From an uncultured Ureaplasma sp. (GTDB lineage: Bacteria > Bacillota_I > Bacilli_A > Mycoplasmatales > Mycoplasmoidaceae), in NCBI GenBank assembly GCA_902800015.1, contig CADCCU010000005.1, positions 1 to 64,000 on the forward strand: DNA of 64,000 bases, read 5' to 3'. Below are positions 11,104 to 21,831 of this stretch, in pieces. The notes beneath the pieces were generated by a model. The model was not told the DNA's origin, did not search any database, and saw only the letters and a list, made by a program, of their open reading frames with translations. Every line of letters starts with the position of its first letter. The first letter of the stretch is position 1. The position numbers and the translations under genes were made by a program.

Positions 11104-12612
11104 TTATATAAGTGGTTTTTCATCCATTTCAGCGGGGATTTTTATACCCATATATTTAAGAATTGTTGGAGCAATATTAGATAATTTACCACCATCAGCA
11201 AGTTTGATGTTTTTATCAGTAATTATAAATCATACAGGGTTAGTTGTATGTTTTGTTACAGGATTATTATTTTCATCTAGCATGCATTCAGCATTGCCAT
11301 GATCGCCAGTAATAAATAGAGTAACATTTTCCTCTTGACATTTTTTGTAAATCTTGCCAATCATAGTATCCACTGTTTCAACAGCTTTAATTACTTCCGG
11401 TATTTTTCCAGTATGTCCAACCATATCTGGGTTAGCAAAATTTAAAACTGTTAAATCATATTTCCCAATTGTTGGCAATAGATTGTTTGTAATTTCATTA
11501 GCTGACATTTCTGGTTTCAAATCATATGTTTTCACCTTTGGTGAATTAATTAAAATTTTCTTTTCGTTTTTGTAATTTATTTCCTTACCACCATCGAAGA
11601 AAAAAGTAACATGAGCATATTTTTCTGTTTCAGCAATTCGTAGTTGTGACAAGCCGTTTTTGCTAATAACTTCACCTAAAGTATTGTTTAAAGTAACTTG
11701 ATCAAAAGCAACAGCGGATTCGTTCATTCCTTCGTATTTAGTCATAGTTACCATGTAAATATTCTCTACAAATGATTTTGGTTTAAAATCATAATATGAT
11801 GAGTGACAAATACAATGTGTCAATTCTCTTGCTCGATCTGCACGGAAATTAGCAAAAATTACAGCATCATCGTTAGTTAAGGCAATTTCATTAGTTGAGT
11901 AATTATCATTTATTGCAGGAACTATAAATTCATCGCTAACTTCATTAGCATATGAATCGTTTACATACTTAGCTAAATTTTTAAATTTATTATTGCCTTT
12001 CCCTAATATGTTTTCATATGCTAATTCTACACGATCTCAGCGTTTATCTCGATCCATAGCATAAAATCTTCCTGAAATTGTGGCAATCTTTGCATTATAA
12101 GTTGCACAGAATTTCTCAAAATCTTTTAAATCATTAATAAATGAATGTGGGTCAACATCACGACCATCAGTAAAAATATGAATAATAGGTTCAATTTTGT
12201 TTTTTACAGCTAATTTTATTAATTCAATAATGTGATTATAACTTGAATGAACTCCACCGTGTGATACAAGGCCCATAATATGTAATTTAGAATGTTGCTT
12301 TTTTACATAATCAAAAGCTTTAAGAAAAGCTAAATTTGATTCAAATTTATGGGTTTTAATTGCTTGGTCAATTAAACCTAAACCAGTGTAAACAATTCGT
12401 CCAGCACCAATATTCATGTGACCTACTTCACTATTTCCCATTTGATTGTCAGGTAAACCTACATATCTACCAGAAGCATTAATAAGCACATGAGGATATA
12501 AATTTAATAAATTATCTATATTTGGTTTTTTTGCCAAATATACCGCATTCCCTTTTGTTTTTTTTGAATAACCAAAACCATCTAATATTGCTAATAAAAC
12601 TTTTTTATTCAT
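11104..12612 (-). CDS. gpmI: 2,3-bisphosphoglycerate-independent phosphoglycerate mutase
   Basis: Interconverts 3- and 2-phosphoglycerate in glycolysis; 502 residues, close to the family length. It belongs to the alkaline phosphatase superfamily and uses two Mn ions. Visible motifs are [15 protein letters not shown] at the N-terminus, [16 protein letters not shown] with the catalytic Ser, [38 protein letters not shown] and [11 protein letters not shown] serves as Trp, for example at 11230-11232 and near 12037. The start codon follows a short A+T-rich gap after ffh on the same strand. Confidence 0.95.
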
Positions 12613-12656
12613 GATATTAGTTATTATATTAATCTAAAATTAATGAATAATAATTT

Positions 12657-13994
12657 TTAGTGAAAAAATTTAGCAAATGGATTTTTACCACGACGTAATT
12701 CTTTACCAATGTCTTCCATTTGTTTACGCATTTTTTCTCATTGGTTAATCAATTTGTTAAATTCATCAGGTTTTCTTCCAGAACCTTTAATAACTCTTTC
12801 TTTTCTTGATGGTTGTTTTTTGAATAAAATAGGATTTTTTCTTTCCTTTACTGTCATAGAATTCATTAGAATATCTCATATTCTAATTCTTTCTTCAGCA
12901 GTATCGATATCATCATCAGCAATATTCTGCATTGCTGGCATCATTTTTACAATCGAACCTAATGATCCAATCTTTTTTAATTGTTGCATTTGAATCATTA
13001 AATCTTCTAAATCCATTTTGCCGCTGAACATTTTAGTTAATGAACGTTTAGTTTGTGCTTCATCAATAACATCATTAGCTTTCTCAGCTAATGTCATAAT
13101 ATCACCTAATCCAATAATTCGATCAGCCATTCGTTCAGGGTAGAACATATCTAGTGAACCTAGCTTTTCTCCACTACCAGTTAATTTAACTGGGAGATTT
13201 AATAAATGGATAAGACTTAATGCCACACCAGCACGAGCATCTGAATCTAACTTTGTAATAATAAATCCAGTTAAGCTTAAAATATCATTAAATTCTTTAG
13301 CTACATTGATCATGTCTTGTCCAGCCATTGCATCAACAACTAAAAGAATTTCATCTGGATGAACTGCATTTTTAATATTTAGTAATTCATTCATTAATTG
13401 TTCATTTGTTTGTAATCTTCCGGCTGTATCAAAAATGATTACATCATTAGAATTATTTTCAGCAAAACGCATTGCTTCTTTTGCTGTTATAACAGGATTT
13501 TGATTTCCTTTTTGATAAAAATCAACATTAGTTTGTTCAGCTAATGTGTGTAATTGGTCAATAGCTGCTGGACGATATACATCAAGTGCTACTAGTAATG
13601 GTTTAGAACTATTTTTAGTTTTTGTGTAATTAGCTATCTTACCTGCAGTAGTAGTTTTACCGCTACCTTGAAGACCAACTAACATAATTTTTAATGGTTT
13701 TGTTTTAAAATTGATAGGTACATTTTTAGAACCTAAAATTTTCGTTAGTTCTTCTTTGATGATCGTTAGCATAAATTGCTGTGGATCCATACCTTTAGGA
13801 ACAATTTGTTCTACAGCTTGTGCTCGAATATTTTTAATAAAATCTTTTACAACTAGTAAATTAACATCAGCTTCTAGAAGAGAAATACGAATTTGCTTTA
13901 ATAATTCAGTGATATCTTCTTCTTTAATATACATGTCATTTAGTTTTTTTGACATGTGTTTAGCTACTATATTAGATATGAAAGACTTTAACAT
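12657..13994 (-). CDS. ffh: Signal recognition particle GTPase Ffh
   Basis: Protein subunit of SRP; with 4.5S RNA it delivers nascent membrane proteins to FtsY. It has 445 residues. The N domain (LLEADVNLLVV) is followed by the G domain with GLQGSGKTTTAGKIA, DVYRPAAIDQL, DTAGRLQ and TKLDSDARAG. The methionine-rich M domain follows (KMFSGKMDLEDLMIQMQQLKKIG) and ends KNPFAKFFH. Its ATG lies 2 bases from the tyrS stop, so the two are cotranscribed. TGA Trp codons occur in the M domain. Confidence 0.95.
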
Positions 13995-13996
13995 TT

Positions 13997-15238
13997 TTAT
14001 TGCCAGTTAATTAAAAAGTAATTCTTTTTACCTTTCTTAACATATGAGAATTTATTCTGAATAGCATCGGCTTTAGTTACATTGAAACTTATATTATCAA
14101 TAAGTTTATTGTTGATACTAATTGACTTGCCTTGAATTAATTGTCGAGCTTGTGTTTTTGATTCACAAACTTTTAAAGCTAATAAAATATCAATTACATT
14201 GTATCTTTCTTGTGTAGCATCAAATTTAGGCATGCCGTTTAAAACAACAAACAAGTCATCATCGCTTAATTTATTAATTTGACCGCTAAAAAATAAATCA
14301 GATAATTTAATACATTTTTCAGCTTCATCAACACCATGAATGTCACTAACAATTGTTTTAGCTAAAACTTTTTGTGCATATCTTAAACTCTTATCTTCAT
14401 TATGTTTATTCATTATTGTTTTAATTTCATCAATGTCGATAAATGTTAAAGTTAATAAAAGTTTTTCAACATCTGCATCAGTTTGGTTAATTAAGAATTG
14501 ATACATTAAATATGGTGAAGTAATTGCAGGATCTAGATAAATTGCTCCTGATTCTGATTTACCAAATTTTGTACCATCAGCTTTAGTTAATAAATTAACT
14601 GTCATACCAAATGCTTTGTTATTATCATCAGTTTTCTTTCTTATAAAATCAACACCATTTGTAATGTTGCCTCATTGGTCACTACCACCAATCTGTAAGG
14701 CAATGTTGTAATCAGTATATAACTTGTAAAAATCACATGATTGAATTAATGTGTATGAGAATTCAGCAAAGCTGATACCAACTTCTAAACGTTTAGAAAC
14801 AATTTCTTTTTCTAACATTGAATTGACATTAAAGTATTTACCTACTTCTCTTAAAAAATCAATGACATCTGTGTCTTTGTAAAATTGATAGTTATCAATA
14901 ACTTGAGCACCAACAATTTTATTAATTTGTTTTTTTATACATTCAACATTATCTTTAACAGTTTCTATGTTTAATAATTTACGTTCACTTTTTTTACCAG
15001 ATGGATCCCCGATTCTTCCCGTAGCCCCTCCAACAATCGCATAAGCAGTATATCCAGAATTAATAAACCTTTTTAATGTTACTAACATTAAATAGTTACC
15101 TAAATGTAAGGATTTAAAGCTGGGATCAAAGCCGCAATATAAACCCATTTTCTTTGAACTTACAAAATCTTTAGCTTTATCTTCATTTGTAATGTTGTTT
15201 AAGACTTTTCTTGCTATTAATTCGTCAAAGATATTCAT
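13997..15238 (-). CDS. tyrS: Tyrosyl-tRNA synthetase
   Basis: Class I aminoacyl-tRNA synthetase charging tRNA-Tyr; 413 residues from the chosen start. The Rossmann domain has CGFDPSFKSLHLGNY (HIGH-like HLGN), GGATGRIGDPSG, and GGSDQWGN with a TGA Trp. The KMSKS-like loop is KFGKSESG, and an S4 domain closes the protein (ALKVCESKTQARQLIQ...). An ATG exists at 15250, but it overlaps the TATAAT at 15249-15254 on the same strand. The ATG at 15238 matches family N-termini and lies 10 bases after that box, so I use it and infer a leaderless mRNA. Confidence 0.93.
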
Positions 15239-15248
15239 AATGTTATAC

Positions 15249-15254
15249 ATTATA
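15249..15254 (-). promoter_or_regulatory. -10 box of tyrS
   Basis: TATAAT on the minus strand, 10 bases before the preferred tyrS ATG. It covers part of the alternative upstream ATG at 15250, which argues against that start. Confidence 0.55.
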
Positions 15255-15338
15255 TATATGAGAGGCTTAATTTTAAAAACTTATTGTTCATGTGTGTAAA
15301 GTTTAACAATTATTAATCAACATATTTATTTAATAATT

Positions 15339-15344
15339 TATAAT
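15339..15344 (+). promoter_or_regulatory. -10 box of the DivIVA/GpsB-like gene
   Basis: TATAAT on the plus strand with 10 bases before the ATG at 15355. No Shine-Dalgarno is visible in the short space, so the transcript is probably leaderless. Confidence 0.55.
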
Positions 15345-15354
15345 TGTAAAAAGT

Positions 15355-15705
15355 ATGAATTATAATTTTGACAAAAAAATGGATGAAATTTTAAACAAAA
15401 AGTTTAAATCAAAAATTCATAGTGGTTATGACCCTGAAGATGTTGATAAATTTTTTGATGAAATAATTAATTACATTAAAGCCGTTAATGATTATCGTTT
15501 ATCTATTGATAACACTATTGATAATTATGAACATAAGATTGAACATTTATCTAATCAAATTAAAGAAAAAGATAAAATGATAAACACTCTACAAACTAAA
15601 GTTGATGAATTAAATAAAGAAGGATATTCATATGGACATATAATGAAACGTATGGATAGACTTGAAGATAAAATTCAAAAAAATGATTCTGACAATAGAA
15701 AATAA
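15355..15705 (+). CDS. DivIVA/GpsB-like cell-division protein
   Basis: A 116-residue coiled-coil protein. The N-terminal region has the DivIVA-family pattern ILNKKFKSKIHSGYDPEDVDKFFDEI, in which the membrane-sensing loop and first coil are recognisable. The rest is heptad-rich coiled coil (EHLSNQIKEKDKMINTLQTKVDEL) and a short charged tail. Such proteins mark curved membrane or division sites; GpsB is the closest in length. In a cell without peptidoglycan its partners must differ from those in Bacillus. It lies just upstream of tuf but tuf has its own promoter. Confidence 0.78.
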   Translation: MNYNFDKKMDEILNKKFKSKIHSGYDPEDVDKFFDEIINYIKAVNDYRLSIDNTIDNYEHKIEHLSNQIKEKDKMINTLQTKVDELNKEGYSYGHIMKRMDRLEDKIQKNDSDNRK

Positions 15706-15757
15706 AACTTAATTGAAGAAATTATCATATTTTTTCTAAATAAAAATGTTTAATATA

Positions 15758-15793
15758 TATAATTAATAACACGAGTTTAAAAAAATGAAAGGA
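15758..15793 (+). promoter_or_regulatory. tuf promoter and Shine-Dalgarno
   Basis: TATAAT at 15758-15763 and a good Shine-Dalgarno AAAGGA at 15788-15793, 5 bases before the tuf ATG. This is one of few genes in the window with a true leader of about 25-30 bases, as expected for a highly expressed gene. Confidence 0.65.
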
Positions 15794-15798
15794 AAATT

Positions 15799-16995
15799 AT
15801 GGCAGATAAAGTTAAATTCGATCGAAGCAAACCGCATGTTAACATTGGTACCATTGGACATATTGACCATGGTAAAACAACATTAACAGCTGCAATTTGT
15901 ACTTACTTATCAAAACACGCTGAAAAGGGAAGCGCAGAAGCAAGAGACTATTCATCAATTGATAGTGCTCCTGAAGAAAAAGCACGTGGTATTACTATTA
16001 ATACTGCACACGTTGAATATTCTACACAAAAAAGACACTATGCACACGTAGACTGTCCAGGACACGCTGACTACATTAAGAACATGATTACAGGTGCTGC
16101 ACAAATGGATGGAGCAATTCTAGTAGTTGCTGCAACAGATGGTGTAATGCCTCAAACACGTGAACACATTCTATTAGCTAAACAAGTTGGTGTTCCTCGT
16201 ATTGTTATTTTCATGAACAAATGTGATATGGCAAGTGACCCTGAAATTCAAGAATTAGTTGAAATGGAAATCCGTGACTTATTAAACAAGTACGATTTTG
16301 ATGGTGACAATTCTCCAGTTATTCGTGGTAGCGCATTAGGTGCACTTAAAGGTGAAGCTCAATGAGAAGAATCAATTGCTAAATTATTAGATGCTGTTGA
16401 TGAATGAATTCCAACACCAGTTCATGATTTAGATAAACCATTCTTGTTACCTATCGAAGATATTTTTACAATTTCAGGTCGTGGTACAGTTGTAACTGGT
16501 CGTGTAGAACGTGGTCAAATTAAACTAAATGATGAAGTTGAAATCGTTGGTTTAAAACCTACAACTAAATCTGTAGTTACAGGTCTAGAAATGTTCCACA
16601 AGATGTTAGATTATGCTGAAGCTGGTGATAATGCAGGTGTATTGTTACGTGGTGTAAACCGTGAGGATGTACAACGTGGACAAATTCTTGCAAAACCAGG
16701 TTCAATTAAACCTTACAAGAAATTTAAAGCACAAATCTATATCTTGAAAAAAGAAGAAGGTGGAAGACACACACCATTCTTGAACGGATACCGTCCACAA
16801 TTCTACTTCAGAACTACTGATGTAACTGGTTCAATTACATTGAAACAAGGTGTTGAAATGGTAATGCCAGGTGATAACACCGAAATTGCTGTTGAACTAA
16901 TTGCTCCAATTGCTATTGAAAAAGGTTCAAAATTCTCAGTACGTGAAGGTGGACACACTGTAGGTGCTGGTTCAGTAATTGAAATTATTGAATAA
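15799..16995 (+). CDS. tuf: Elongation factor Tu
   Basis: GTPase that delivers aminoacyl-tRNA to the ribosome; 398 residues. It shows [10 protein letters not shown] (P-loop), [12 protein letters not shown] (switch I), DCPGHADY (switch II), NKCD and the domain II/III sequence [13 protein letters not shown] and GGRHTPF. Two Trp codons are TGA (16363-16365 and near 16408), which proves code 4. Codon choice is less A+T extreme than in neighbours, with many CGT and GGT codons, consistent with high expression. A strong terminator follows 20 bases after the stop. Confidence 0.98.
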
Positions 16996-17014
16996 ATAAT
17001 TTTAGTTAAACTTA

Positions 17015-17046
17015 AAAAGTCATCCATTATTGGATGACTTTTTTTC
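17015..17046 (+). terminator. Rho-independent terminator of tuf
   Basis: A perfect 10-bp stem AAGTCATCCA / TGGATGACTT (17017-17026 and 17031-17040) with loop TTAT, followed by a T run to 17045. It is well placed after the tuf stop. The A run before the stem means it could also end transcription from the other strand. Confidence 0.9.
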
Positions 17047-17051
17047 TTTTA

Positions 17052-17129
17052 TGGTAACCCGTGCGGGAATCAAACCCAGCAAATCTACGCTTGAGAGGCG
17101 TATGTGTTTAGTCATTTCACCAACGGGCT
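17052..17129 (-). tRNA. tRNA-Glu (anticodon CUC), unusual
   Basis: A 78-base cloverleaf including CCA. Acceptor AGCCCGT pairs with ACGGGTT (one G-T). The D stem is GTG/CAC. The anticodon stem TACGC/GCGTA holds loop CTCTCAA, so the anticodon is CUC, reading GAG. Overall sequence resembles bacterial tRNA-Glu (GCCCGTTGGT...ACGGGT). Odd points: the T stem has a C-C mismatch at its base (CTGGG/CCCGC); the T loop is TTTGATT with U56 for C56; the D loop AAATGACTAAA lacks the GG pair and has A at the expected G19. The A19/U56 change would keep the tertiary pair. It is probably functional, but a decaying copy cannot be excluded. Confidence 0.78.
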
Positions 17130-17149
17130 ATAACTAAAGATTAATTATA

Positions 17150-18853
17150 TTAATTATATTTAACATGATTAATCTTTGCTGAATCTTTTACATGCTCTAA
17201 TGTTTTATATAAAGTATCAAACCCTTCTGTATATTTCTTGTCTTTATATAGTTTTTCAGCTTCTTGAATTGAAGCTTCAATCATCTTGTCTTCATGGCGA
17301 TATTTATTAGCAGAGAAGATTAAGCATCTTAAATAATATCGCATCATGTTGTCTAGTGAACAAGCATTGTAATATGAAATAACTAATTGTTTTAGTGTCT
17401 TAATTTCTTTAGTTACATATTCATAATTGTATGCGTAGTTTTTATTAATTAAAATAATTAATTCATTAATTTTATTTAAATTTTGATCAATGCTGTTAAT
17501 TGTGTCTTGATGCGATGGATTATCAATTGCATTTTTAAAACTTTTTAATTGAACGAAAGTTCATTGCAAGTCAAATAAATCATTTATCAAAATGATTGAT
17601 GATTGATATTTATCAGTGATATCTTTTCACAAATTGGTAATATTATTTTGTCATACGACAACTTCTTTATAAAAGTTAAGTATATCTTTTAAGAAATTAA
17701 TCCTATCATAGTAATTAGTTTTTTTTGATTGTTTAAACAAAAGATCAAATTTCATTTGCATCTTTTTATAATTTTCTGCTAATTTATCAACTTTCTTACC
17801 AATTTCATTGTCATTATACTCACTAAAATAATTACTAATATCTTTGAAATTATTCTTTAATGAAAAATAGTTATTTGTTCATAATTCAAACACTTGACCA
17901 ATAAATTGTATACTCATTTGAAGCGCTAAATTAATACGATCATTTTCTTTAAAAATATTAACTGTTGGCTCAACTTGTTGTGAAATAATTTTAATAAGTT
18001 CAAAAGAACGATCAAAGTCAAGATTATTAATACTTTCATTTAAATCTTGAAGATCAATTCTAGCATTTACAATAACTTTTTCAACATCATGGCATTCTTT
18101 TTCAAATAACATTTTGTCATTTTTTTTGAATAATTCTTCAAGTGTTTGTTTTGATTTTGTTAAATAAAAAAATGCTTGCAAGTATACATAGAGTGTTTTT
18201 ATCAATGCATAATAACTAACACATTTTTCATTAATTTGGTTAATTGATTCAATTGCTTTTTGGTTATTAATTTTAATTAAATTACTATTGCAATCCGTTA
18301 ATAAGGATTTAATTTCTTTAGATAATTGTGCAAGTATAGGCTTATCAAATTTAGAAAGAAGATTATTAATATAAAAATCATTAATAATATCGAAAACTAT
18401 CTTATATTTTGTTAATATTGCTCTTGTAGAATCAGTATAATCAGTTGTTGTATTGTATAAGCTATAAATATTATCATGTAGATAATGGCAATTTGCTAAA
18501 TCAACATTCAATTGTTTAATTAATTTACTTGAAACATAAAATTTAAATTTACGATTAAACTCAGTTAATTTAATAATTTTTGTTTTTAAGTTGTTGGCTT
18601 GGTGTTTATAAAATTTATTAGCTTCAATAATGTTAAAAACAATGCCTTCAAGTTGTTTATTATTCTTTGAAAGTGCTTCAAGGTAATTCAATCCACCAGA
18701 AATAGAAAAAACAGCAATTTCATTATATTCTTCTTTAATATGTTGTTCTTTTTTAATATAAAAGCGTTGCAAAATGAATAGCATAGTAAAAACAAAAAAT
18801 GCTAAGAGCAATAATGATAATAAGATAATTAATGCGATACTAAAGATACTCAT
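17150..18853 (-). CDS. ezrA: EzrA-like membrane-anchored coiled-coil protein
   Basis: A 567-residue protein with one N-terminal transmembrane helix (about residues 4-28, very Leu/Ile/Phe-rich) followed almost entirely by helical, coiled-coil-prone sequence. Length, topology and location near tyrS match EzrA, the FtsZ-ring regulator of Firmicutes (about 560 residues, one N-terminal anchor, spectrin-like repeats). I checked the middle of the frame and found only TGA interruptions. The homology call rests on architecture and position; no short signature is visible, and other coiled-coil cytoskeletal proteins of mycoplasmas have similar shape. A TATAAT lies 12 bases before the start. Confidence 0.6.
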
Positions 18854-18877
18854 TATAATAACTTTATTATATTTATA

Positions 18878-19504
18878 TTACCATTTGTTAGTTACAGAGA
18901 CTAAATTAATTGTTGGATAATGTTTAATAATTTTTAATTCAGAGAATTTTTCATTTAAAAATTCTTTAATTAAATTAATGAAATATTTTTCAAGTTCATG
19001 TCCTACATCAAGACCATTAATATTTAAATCATTTAAAAGAATTCAATCGTGCCACTTAATATCACCAGTTATAATTAATGCATTTTTATCAAAGTTAAGT
19101 AAATCCGGTTTTAAAAGGCTAAATCCTGCACCACAAGATAAAATTACAGTATCAATTTTTTGTGTCTTTTTTAGAAATTTAATACTATTAGTTTTAAATG
19201 TGTTATTTATTAAATCAATAGCATCATTAAATGCTAATGGTTTATTAAAACAACCTATATAACAATTAACACAATTATTGTTGTTTTTAATACATGAAAT
19301 TTTTTTTAATTTCAACATTTTAATTAAATAGTAATTTAATCCACATTCATTTGCATCAACACATGTATGAAGAGAAATTAAACTTATTTTGTTCTTCTTT
19401 AATCTATTTAAAATTGTCTTAGCATTACATTGTTCTTCAATTTCATTGGAATTAGTAAAAATAGGATGATGTGAAATAATTACATCACATGATGTTTTGT
19501 TAAT
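18878..19504 (-). pseudogene. nif3/YqfO-family protein, 5'-truncated
   Basis: Encodes most of a Nif3-family metal-binding protein. The metal motif DVIISHHPIF is near its N-terminus, followed by SLHTCVDANECGLNYY, SCGAGFSLL and the C-terminal TGDIKWHD...GLDVGHELEKY, so the end of the protein looks intact. About 50-60 residues that normally precede the HHP motif are missing. The frame is open only back to a TAG at 19508-19510, which is the trmK stop, and trmK is in the same frame. Between them there is no ATG, GTG or TTG; the only plausible start is ATT at 19502-19504. It may be a decayed gene, use ATT, or be made by readthrough of the trmK stop. Confidence 0.65.
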
Positions 19505-19507
19505 GCT

Positions 19508-20179
19508 CTATATAGTTCTTTTAAAGTAATCATTGATTAATTCCATTTCTTGTTTTATATTCTTATTGTATTTTATTGCTTGAGGGTTATTTTTAATAAA
19601 TTGCAAGCGGTGTTTTAACATTTTACTAAAATTCGCTGATTGGTGTTTTAAGTTATAAACGCCAAAATAATAATCATTTTTGTTTTTTGCAGCTAAGCAA
19701 TTTACTGTTTTATGCTTTGTAACATGGATTAATTGATAATAATATTTATGTTCCAAAATTGTTTGTTCATATTTAAAATACCAACCTTGTTTAGATAAAA
19801 ATTTTCTTAATAAAGTGTTCCCATTGTTTGGCACCAAAATAAGATTGTCAATCTTAATTTCTTTATCGATATTTTTAATGATATTAATAATGTTATTTCC
19901 ACCCATGCCTGAAATAACTACATAATCAAAATACTTATCATATTTCCATTTTCTTAATCCGTCATTTAAAACATTAATAACTTTTTTAGTTTTTGCATAC
20001 TGTTTAGTGTTATTAATAGAGGTGTTTAAAGGTTTTTTATTAATTTCAACGTTAAAGATCTTACCAATATTTTTGCTTTTTAATAATGATAAAGCAAGAA
20101 ATGCATGGTCGCTTCCAATATCAGCAACTATGCATTTCTTTCTTTTAATTCTTTTAACTATTGCATCAATTCTATTCAT
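19508..20179 (-). CDS. trmK: tRNA (adenine-N1)-methyltransferase TrmK
   Basis: Methylates A22 in the D loop of bacterial tRNAs; 223 residues. The SAM-binding motif is VADIGSDHAFLAL, followed by NVEINKKPLNTSI, DGLRKW and VVISGMGGNNI. The start at 20179 overlaps the sigA stop by 8 bases (ATGAATAG) and fits family N-termini; an ATG at 20194 would add five residues. As in Bacillus (sigA, yqfN, yqfO), it sits between sigA and a nif3-family gene. The stop is TAG and the following nif3-like frame continues in phase. Confidence 0.88.
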   Translation of the reverse strand: MNRIDAIVKRIKRKKCIVADIGSDHAFLALSLLKSKNIGKIFNVEINKKPLNTSINNTKQYAKTKKVINVLNDGLRKWKYDKYFDYVVISGMGGNNIINIIKNIDKEIKIDNLILVPNNGNTLLRKFLSKQGWYFKYEQTILEHKYYYQLIHVTKHKTVNCLAAKNKNDYYFGVYNLKHQSANFSKMLKHRLQFIKNNPQAIKYNKNIKQEMELINDYFKRTI

Positions 20180-21785
20180 GATTAGTGATATCAATGAAGT
20201 TGGCTAATTTAAAGCTCTTGCTTGGGTGTTTTATTTTACGCATAGCCTTTGCTTCAATTTGTCTAATTGTATCAGTTTCTTTTTTTAATTTTTCACTAAT
20301 TTCATTTAGACTCATCGGTGAATAATATGGTTTCAATCCGAAACGCATGCGAATAATTTCTTGCTCTTCTTCAGTCAATGCGGTTTTTAGCAAATCTTCA
20401 ATATGCTCAGAAACTAATTCACGATATGCATAAGCATCTGGCGAAGGAGAATTTTTCTCTCTTAAAAAATCAGTAAATTGTGAATCATTGTCATGTTCAA
20501 TAGGACGGTCAATAGATACAGAATCTACAGCAATCTTACGAATATCACTAATTTTTTTAGCAGAAAATCCTTCTTTTTCTCCGCCCATACCTTGAGTTAG
20601 CTCATCAATTGTAGGAGTTCTTCCTAATTTTTGAGTTAATTCTTTTTCTGTTTTAAATAGTTTATTAATTGTATCCATTAAGTGTACTGGTACACGAATA
20701 ACTCGTGTTTGATCACCAATAGCTCTTGTAATAGATTGTCTAATTCATCAAGTTGCATATGTTGAAAATTTATTACCTAAACGGTAATCATATTTAGAAA
20801 TTGCTTTCATTAAACCTACAATGCCTTCTTGAATAAGGTCTTCTAAATCAATACCACAATTTAAATATTTCTTAGCAATAGAAGTTACTAAACGTAAATT
20901 TGATGTAACAAATTGATTTTGAGCATATTGACGCATTTCAGGATCAGGGTCATCTAAAAGCTTTGCAAATTTTGTTTCCTCTTCGCTTGTTAAAATCCTT
21001 GAAGAACCTAAAATTGACAAGAATGCTTTAATTCCATCATCAATTTTTTCTTTAGTAGAAATTTTTAATATGCCAGTTACATCATTAATGTTACTATTCA
21101 AAAAATCTGAACTATATTCAGGATCATTTTCATTAACAATTATTTTCACATCATGTTTAGCTAAACCGTTTTCAAAGCGTGAATAAATATCATCTGGTAG
21201 TTTATAATTATTTAAACTCTTAGCAATCTTTTCCCATTCAATTGTATTTTTGTTGTGTTTACGTGTTTTTGCTTTCTTAGCAAAGCGTTCAATAAATTCA
21301 TTAATTTCAAAATCTGAAATTTCACGTAATCTTACATTTGCTTCAAGGATAGTTGATTTAACATAACCACCATACTTACCAGATGCAGTAGATTTGTTTA
21401 ATATCAACTTTCGAACTGTAGGTTTTCGTCCTCGCTTTTGAACTTTTTGATCAACCAAAATTTGATTTGATTTTTGTTTTTTAGAAATTATCTGTTTAGA
21501 CTTAAAAGGTGTATATGACTTATCTTCAACAGTAGACTTCTGAACAAAAACATGATCATTATTTTTTTTATTTACAGAATTCTTTAATAACTTTTTTACA
21601 GGTTTTTTAGTCGATTTCTTAGCTACTTTTTTTGTTGATTTTTTAGCAACTTTCTTTACATGTTTCTTTGTAGTTTTCTTAACTACTTTTTTTACAGGTT
21701 TCTTTGCTATTTTTTTTGTTGGTTTTTTTCCAATTTTTTTTGATTGTTTTTTTGATGATGCTGAATGGCTGGTTTTGGAACTCAT
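20172..21785 (-). CDS. rpoD: Primary RNA polymerase sigma factor SigA (RpoD)
   Basis: Housekeeping sigma factor, 537 residues. Region 1.2 ([18 protein letters not shown]), region 2 ([27 protein letters not shown], then FSTYATWW with TGA Trp codons), region 3 ([13 protein letters not shown]) and region 4 ([12 protein letters not shown] and the helix-turn-helix [21 protein letters not shown]) are present. Residues 1-75 are an extreme Lys-rich tract of KK(P/S/T)xKK repeats, like histone H1 tails. The usual acidic region 1.1 is absent. It follows the 81-residue peptide gene and is coupled to trmK. A TATAAT lies 9 bases before the start. Confidence 0.95.
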
Positions 21786-21794
21786 ATGAACTAA

Positions 21795-21824
21795 ATTATA
21801 ATAATATTCTTGTTAATTAACAAG
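21795..21824 (-). promoter_or_regulatory. sigA promoter with 16-bp palindrome
   Basis: TATAAT on the minus strand at 21795-21800, 9 bases before the sigA ATG. A perfect palindrome CTTGTTAATTAACAAG at 21809-21824 lies where the -35 box would be. It may be an operator, or the weak end of the upstream peptide transcript. Confidence 0.5.
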
Positions 21825-21831
21825 TAAAATA

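Noticed and set aside
12613-12656. Terminator between ffh and gpmI
   Set aside because: Only weak A+T pairing (ATTAAT palindromes) without a G+C stem; not distinguishable from background.
16363-16443. Frameshift or nonsense mutations in tuf and other conserved genes
   Set aside because: All interruptions are TGA at positions where families have Trp; reading frame is constant. This is code 4, not decay.
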